Below, piece by piece: positions 58,263 to 64,000 of a stretch of DNA of 64,000 bases (its first letter is position 1; every line of letters starts with the position of its first letter). Both the position numbers and the translations under genes were made by a program. This stretch comes from Kudoa neothunni. Its lineage: Eukaryota; Cnidaria. The notes under the pieces are model-generated. The model did not search any database and had not been told where the DNA came from. It saw only the letters and a program-made list of their open reading frames with translations. The DNA lies in the NCBI GenBank assembly GCA_964304625.1, contig OZ199838.1:14322001-14386000 (forward strand), written 5' to 3'.

Positions 58263-61200
58263 ATGATGTCCGACAACCTGACGTTAGCAAAACTGATGAA
58301 TTTTGATAGTTATCAAATAAATGATATTTGTTACGTTAAGGGCTTTTCTAACGGCATCATTAAATACATCGGAAAAGTTGATCGAGGGGAGGATCTAATT
58401 TATTATGGAATCGAACTGTGTAAACCGTTGGGTAACACCGATGGTTCATGTAATAATTGATTCTACGTGTCCACAGTTGTCACTCACGAATATATCAATG
58501 TCTAGATGGAAATATGAGATACTTTTTTTGTAAGCGTTACTATGGGTTATTTGTGCTGGGTGATAAGCTTGATCACCCAACTGAAAATATTTCATCAAGA
58601 ATTCCTGTTTTTAATCGTCGCTATGATCCCATCTCTTCACATAGTAATACATTTGACCTTAATTGAAGATCTCACTTACTAAAATACGCACATCTATATC
58701 TAATATTCTTATAAATTATCACATTATAACTATAAAGTGATAATTCGGTCTAGATATTGGCAAATTGAGAAAACTGTTGATGGAGATAAAGAAAAATGAC
58801 ACTGTATTGGATAAAGCAACGGAAGATAAGACAACTAACATTGATTCATCATTTCATTCAAAGAAACATACAATATTAGGAAAGGGTAAAATTTAGATTT
58901 GGCTGCTTGATAACACAGACCTCTTATAATAATTTCAAACATTCTCTAGTCAAAGCTGAGGGGAATGGAAACACAGAACTGACTTGTTTCACTGACGAAA
59001 AACTTAATTGTGAAATTTTTGGTGATATCACCAATCACCAAGAACTTGAGAGTAAACAATGTGTGCGGTTAATATTCATTAAATTTTTGAAATAGGAGAA
59101 AATAAGACTTTAAGAGAAGAAGTCAGTCGATTAACAACCCAAGTGGAACAGCAAAATTCTGCACTTGAATCCTGTAGAAATGAGGTTTTACGCTTGACTA
59201 GATTGGCGGATTGTATACAACAATCTCTGTCCGAAAAGGATAAATTTCTACTCAATGTATATAACCACTTATTTACTTCTCATCTAAAATTGCGATTTTA
59301 GATAGAACAACAGCACTTTATTCATTCTGATGATAGCTTGGTATCTTATCTCATCGTCATATTCATTAGAAAATACATTGATGCTGACTTAGAGTGAACA
59401 ATCAAGTGAAGATACTGGAATCTTATCAAATATTCCTGTTGAAACTCACCACACGTATCTCCAAGAGACTGTGGAATTGTTGAAATTAGATAAGGAAATC
59501 ACCAAACAACATGTACCAATACTTTGCACGGGCGCATTAATTGACTTGCATATTTAGTTAAGAATGCTTCAATCTGATGTTTCTGAGTTGGTAACTGAGA
59601 ATAGTATATTGAAGAATAAGCTCTTACTAAGTATGTTCAGTCAACTACTAATTAAGTTTCAAGGATTTCATAGTGGATTCAAATTTTTTAACTCATCAAC
59701 CCAGGGATCAAGTTCAAAACTCATTGATAATAATTCTAAAAGAAACATTGTTCAAGTATTTCTAATGTTAAATTACTACGAATCGATTATTATAACGAAT
59801 ATCTTTGATTGTAACAATCACTTTTTAAGGGTTACAAATAAATATTTAAAAATCTATAATGAATACACCCAGCTGAAACTGTTGTACAATTACACGGTTG
59901 AAGAGAGTGCAGAACAGAAATCAATCAACACTCGTTTTGTTGAGCAAAATGAAGTAGATTCTTGTGAGTTGAGGTTTCTGATAATTTGTTGGGTTAGAAT
60001 TTTAGTGAAAAGATTCGATCATTATCGAATCGGGTAGTTTTCTCATTTAAAACTATCGTTATTCTAATAAAATGCTCAAGCTTAATCAATCCCAACAACA
60101 ACTTATAGCTGCCGATGAGCTCAAAGAGAGGAATTCAATGCTCGAAACTACAGTGAAATCCATGATAGTTGAAATAAACGACTTGGTAGGTCGGCGGTGT
60201 TTCGTTTTTTGTATCAGTTTTTTCTTGTAGACTGAAATGTGCACTCTAAATGACGAACTGGAACAAGCCTATTTACAGAATGAAGGGTTGATGATTAATG
60301 AAATTGAAATATTGAAAAAGAGATTAGCTGAGGTTGTTTTTTGTGGGGACTACTAATATTAAATTGGCGTTTTAATCCCTCTTTGAATTTATTCAGTAAA
60401 ACAACCTAAGTGAACCTTAATAATAAAATGAGATAATTTGCCAGATTTAATTTTTAATTAGTTTTGAGCATAGTCTTCACTGAAAAATCTGTTTATCAAC
60501 GTAAGAAATGAATTAAACTAATTATTTTTGTTCAAATTTAAGTCTTTCAAAAGGTCTGACAAGAGAGATAAAAAATATAGTGAAATCTCTATAGGTAAGT
60601 TAAAAATATTTTTTAGTTATATCCAAAAATATTCAATTTAGTGAGTAATGGATTTAAGATAGCATAGGAGGAGTAATAACTAAAATATAGATTTTTTTTT
60701 GATTCTAGCTAAGTGAAAATAATCTTCTCGGTTCAGGGGCCTCTAATTAGCTAAGCTAGGCTAAGGGAATACGAATTTATAAATGTATTAACTACGTATA
60801 TTTATATTTACGATATTATTCTTATTACAGAATTATTTTTTTAACATCGGTTTTTGTTAAAGCTAATAATTTATGAAAGAATAAATTTGGAAGAATAAAT
60901 GCAAATGTTTTCTCATAGACCTCCTTAAATTATTGCGTATATTATGGGTGGTTCCAACTGTATTGGCTCTTTTATGGCCTCAACTTGAACCTTTTCTGGT
61001 TGCATTCGAGCAAACTTTCTCGATTAGATAATTAATAAGCCACTATGACCAAATAAATTGATAATTTTTTAGAATAAAATATTCTATTTTTTACACTTTT
61101 GAACTATCATGAGTATTTCGAGACTATTTCTGTTACTTTTTATCTTGTGTATTTGTAAATAATTGTCATTAAAATTTATTATTCAAAAATTCATCATTGT

Positions 61201-64000
61201 AATCCAATTCGCGGTTTAATTTAACAATTAAGAAGGATAAACATTGAATAGGCGATATTATATTATGAAGCTAATATGAATATTTTTTAAATGCTCGTTA
61301 ATTTTGTGGCTTTCTTCGTTTTTTGACTATTTGGTATAATGTTTGGTTATAACTTTAAGTAGGAATCGTAGTATTTGATTTAGATCGATTTTAGTCGTCG
61401 AATTTTTCAATAATAAATGTCGAAAATTACGATCCCTAGTTATAAGAATGGTAACCAAAGTTAACATATGCGCAAGTTGCAGCAGAGCGATATAGAATCT
61501 CCGCCTTTAAGTTATAATTCGAGGGTGTGGGCCGTGTCCGTGACTATTAATTACATTATAAATTATAATGTAATGAATATTTTGCTTGTATCGCCAATAA
61601 TTCTATGAGAACGAGTCGTTTCCGGTTTTTATTGTAAGGCATTTTGAGGATTAAAATAAACAATTTAAGTTATGTAATAGCAAGAACATCAATCTTTCCA
61701 ATTTTTACATTTCATATATAAAATAAAACCATAGAGGACAAGTTTCTGTCTTCGTATATTATTATTATTTCCTTCCTTATCAAAGTAGAATTATCAAAAA
61801 ATATGCTAAAATATAACGAATTACGCAGTGTCGAGAGTTTACTTTGTGTGCAAAAATCTTATTCAATTCCTAAAGTTAAAATCTGTTAAACTTAATAAAT
61901 ATTACGAGGAGGTTAAATTAAATTTTGAAAATTTTATAATTATTAAATTTAAGTATGATCACATTGGAATTTCATATTTTGACAAATTTTTTATAATTAT
62001 TTGTTGGTCCTTTCAGATATATATATATATATATATATATACTTTTTATTTCATCGTTTATATGGAGTTTAAATATAATAAGAATTAGATGCGATAAATT
62101 AGCGAATAATAAATTAAATACGAGAATTTAGTCATTTTATTTGTTATATCTGGATTTGTAAACAACCCGTATAAAATTTTAGGTTCAATACAACCTACTT
62201 GGAGTACAGGAAGCAAACAAAAAATACGCAAAAGTAGTTAGTTATTACAAAAACGCTCTAGATTCCCATCAATACCAAAATGTATGTTAATCAGTTGGCT
62301 GCATTTGTCAATGATTTTACAGGAAGCCACTATTAAATCCATAATCGACCAAGTTGATTTGTTGCTGAGCACAAATATAACTAACGAACATTCTTCTAAA
62401 ACCAATACTACAAATAAAATTGATCATTCGTTGTCGCTTTATAATATTGTTGGCTCTATGAGAAATTATGACAAAGTTATTATTTGCTTGTATAAATTTG
62501 ATTTTGATTGCAAATGATTGTAGGAGATAAAATCTCAAATGCAGACATTTCTATTTGATCAACAATCCAATAAAATAAAACTACTGAAAAATTATTTGCA
62601 AGAAAACTTTACGTTGCAAATCAAACATGGAGTTGATTTTTTGTTCCTTTTGGAAAGGATAGCTTTCAAATCTAATTTTCTGGCCGTTTCCTTATCAGAA
62701 AAGGTATTTTTATTGTATAATATAAATTTTTATATAAGTTCTACAGCTCGGTCTCGATCATATTATCATCAATTTCCAATTTCTTCGTTTCGATGATCTT
62801 AATAAATGCTTTTTTATTCTGGAGCTGGCCAAGCACCTCAATGATCTTTCAATTATTTTCACGCATTATTTCAAGTTTTTTTGTTTTTGACGTACTGAAA
62901 ACTAATTTCCATTGATTTGTAGAAAATTGCTTATTTCAGATATGACTTTGCTAGTTAAAGCTCAATCTCAATTATCAATACTACTGCCGCATGAGGATAC
63001 GATTGATAGTTTGCTGAATTTGTTTTTGAAGGATTCGGTAAGTTTTTTCTTTGGTCCAAAAATTTTAATTTTTTTATAGTTGGATCAAACAATTGGTAAT
63101 GCTTCAGTCCAAAGACTCATCACACAGATTCAAGTTTTTCAGTGATCTTGTTATTTTTTATTACATCCAGATAACTTGTAGAAACTTATCCATCTACACA
63201 TCGAACATCCAGAGATAGATTCGCATGAAACTTTCATGTTGTATTTTAATGCGTTAAATTTGTTGCGGAATTTTATTCCAATTACCAAAAAAACCCTTGA
63301 TATGATCATGGATAAGGTGGTTGCTGACTTTTTTATTGATTTTTGTTACTTTAAAATTTAGATTCCCAGTGAAAGTGTTCAAAGTTTGCACTCAATGAAC
63401 AATGAAATTAACGATTTGTTCATGACAACTCTTTCTAAAGTTCTTTGAAATTTTTTTCTGCGGCACTGATAATATGAAATCGATTTTTAGATAAGGATGT
63501 GCATGAAAAGTGGTAACACCAACAACATCCGTCTAAACATCCCTAAAATGATATTGGATCAACTTATCAATTGTTATAACGACATCTCATCGTATTATGT
63601 GGAATATGCACACTTATTCTCCAAAATTCTATGTCTAATTGATATTGGTGGTACTTCATGTTAATTTTTGCGTAATTTAACCCACTGATTTCTTATGACC
63701 AATTTAGATACAGTAGAAGGTCTAATTTCTTCTTTCAACGACACGATTATACAGAATTATCAAGAAATTTCCTTTTTCGATTCACTTCAGTAGTACAATA
63801 GTCACAAAATAGTTTGTATATATCCATCTTTTCAGAGATGCCACTGTCAAAGCCTGTGAAGAGTTGAACACTATAAACGAGTATCTGGCTTCCGGTGAAT
63901 TGGATGCTTCTGATTCGCTATCTTCCAAAACCAGCTCAATCAACGCTTCTATTAATGAGGTTAGGAATGAATATAGACTAGTTGGAATATTTAAATATAA
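58263..64000 (+). CDS. DCTN1: Dynactin subunit 1 (p150Glued), 5' part, continues past right edge
   Basis: p150Glued links dynein to microtubules and cargo. Exon 1 (58263-58449) and exon 2 (from 58506) join in phase to form a CAP-Gly domain: VKGFSNGIIKYIGKVDRGEDL, YYGIELCKPLGNTDGS and NMRYFFCKRYYGLFVLG. Small exons then encode a coiled coil (near 58756-58886, 58951-59053, 59099-59260 with LREEVSRLTTQVEQQNSALE, 59566-59631, 59829-59970, 60072-60187 and 60230-60335). After a gap of about 1.8 kb, blocks matching the dynactin-specific region follow: QIKHGVDFLFLLERIAFKSN (62620-62680), HLHIEHPEIDSHETFMLYF (63190-63245), and further pieces near 63490, 63710 and 63840. The usual GKNDG groove motif reads GNTDG. 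CLIP-170 was the alternative; the C-terminal blocks favour DCTN1. Exon ends after 59260 are approximate. Confidence 0.85.
60350..62180 (+). other. Long intron or low-content stretch within DCTN1
   Basis: About 1.8 kb with no coding-like island joining the coiled-coil exons to the C-terminal dynactin exons. It includes an (AT)n run at about 62016-62041. No transposon ends were recognised. Short missed exons are possible. Confidence 0.45.

Noticed and set aside
58263-64000. CLIP-170 identity for the CAP-Gly coiled-coil gene
   Set aside because: Blocks at 62.6-63.3 kb match the p150Glued-specific region, and only one CAP-Gly domain is present.
1-64000. CRISPR arrays, operons, prokaryotic gene clusters
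   Set aside because: The window is spliced eukaryotic DNA; no regularly spaced short repeats were found.

Overview
This window reads as AT-rich (roughly 70% A+T by eye) animal nuclear DNA. The genes are broken by many tiny GT-AG introns, mostly 40-70 bp, and coding exons show up as GC-richer islands. The gene set is eukaryotic and mostly animal-type: BRCA1 with RING and twin BRCT domains, dynactin p150, TMEM63, a VWC-domain membrane protein with PPxY motifs, VPS13, ELP3, DPM3, DDX51 and EXO1. Tiny introns, shortened BRCA1 and EXO1, and a load of DNA transposons and tRNA-derived SINEs suggest a compact and perhaps parasitic or miniaturised metazoan. I cannot name the phylum from the sequence.

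Layout. 1-3132 (-): TMEM63/OSCA-type channel, 3' end near or beyond the left edge. 3.1-6.0 kb: gene-poor, with a faint retroelement fossil. 5996-7884 (-) ELP3 and 8261-9077 (+) DPM3 form a head-to-head pair. 9.4-10.3 kb: a pogo-like remnant and a tRNA-derived SINE. 13086-13747 (-): VWC/TM/PPxY protein. 15009-16010: a palindromic foldback element with a SINE in one arm. 16599-30687 (-): a complete or nearly complete VPS13 in 12 exons. 31.0-42.8 kb: a transposon-rich block (SINE, palindromic piggyBac-like element with a Tc1/mariner element at its centre, piggyBac remnant, hAT, pogo) with one small membrane-protein gene at 36465-36733 (-). 43346-45621 (+): BRCA1 in 16 exons. 47705-50600: a piggyBac element flanked by TTAA. 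50938-52615 (+): DDX51. 55265-57147 (+): EXO1. 58263-64000 (+): the 5' part of DCTN1, running off the right edge.

For ELP3, DPM3, VPS13, BRCA1, DDX51, EXO1, the VWC protein and the 75-residue protein, the splice models were built by hand from GT/AG sites, family alignment from memory and reading-frame phase. In each, all exon phases close, which is internal support. The genes look like independent housekeeping functions (tRNA modification, dolichol-mannose synthesis, lipid transfer, rRNA helicase, DNA repair, dynein transport) rather than a pathway cluster. A shared feature is an NRF1-type palindrome near DDX51 and VPS13 and upstream of EXO1. I found no CRISPR array, rRNA or free-standing tRNA gene, and no clearly novel molecular system. 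The most interesting items are the 511-residue BRCA1, the NRF1-like promoter motif and the nested and palindromic transposons.
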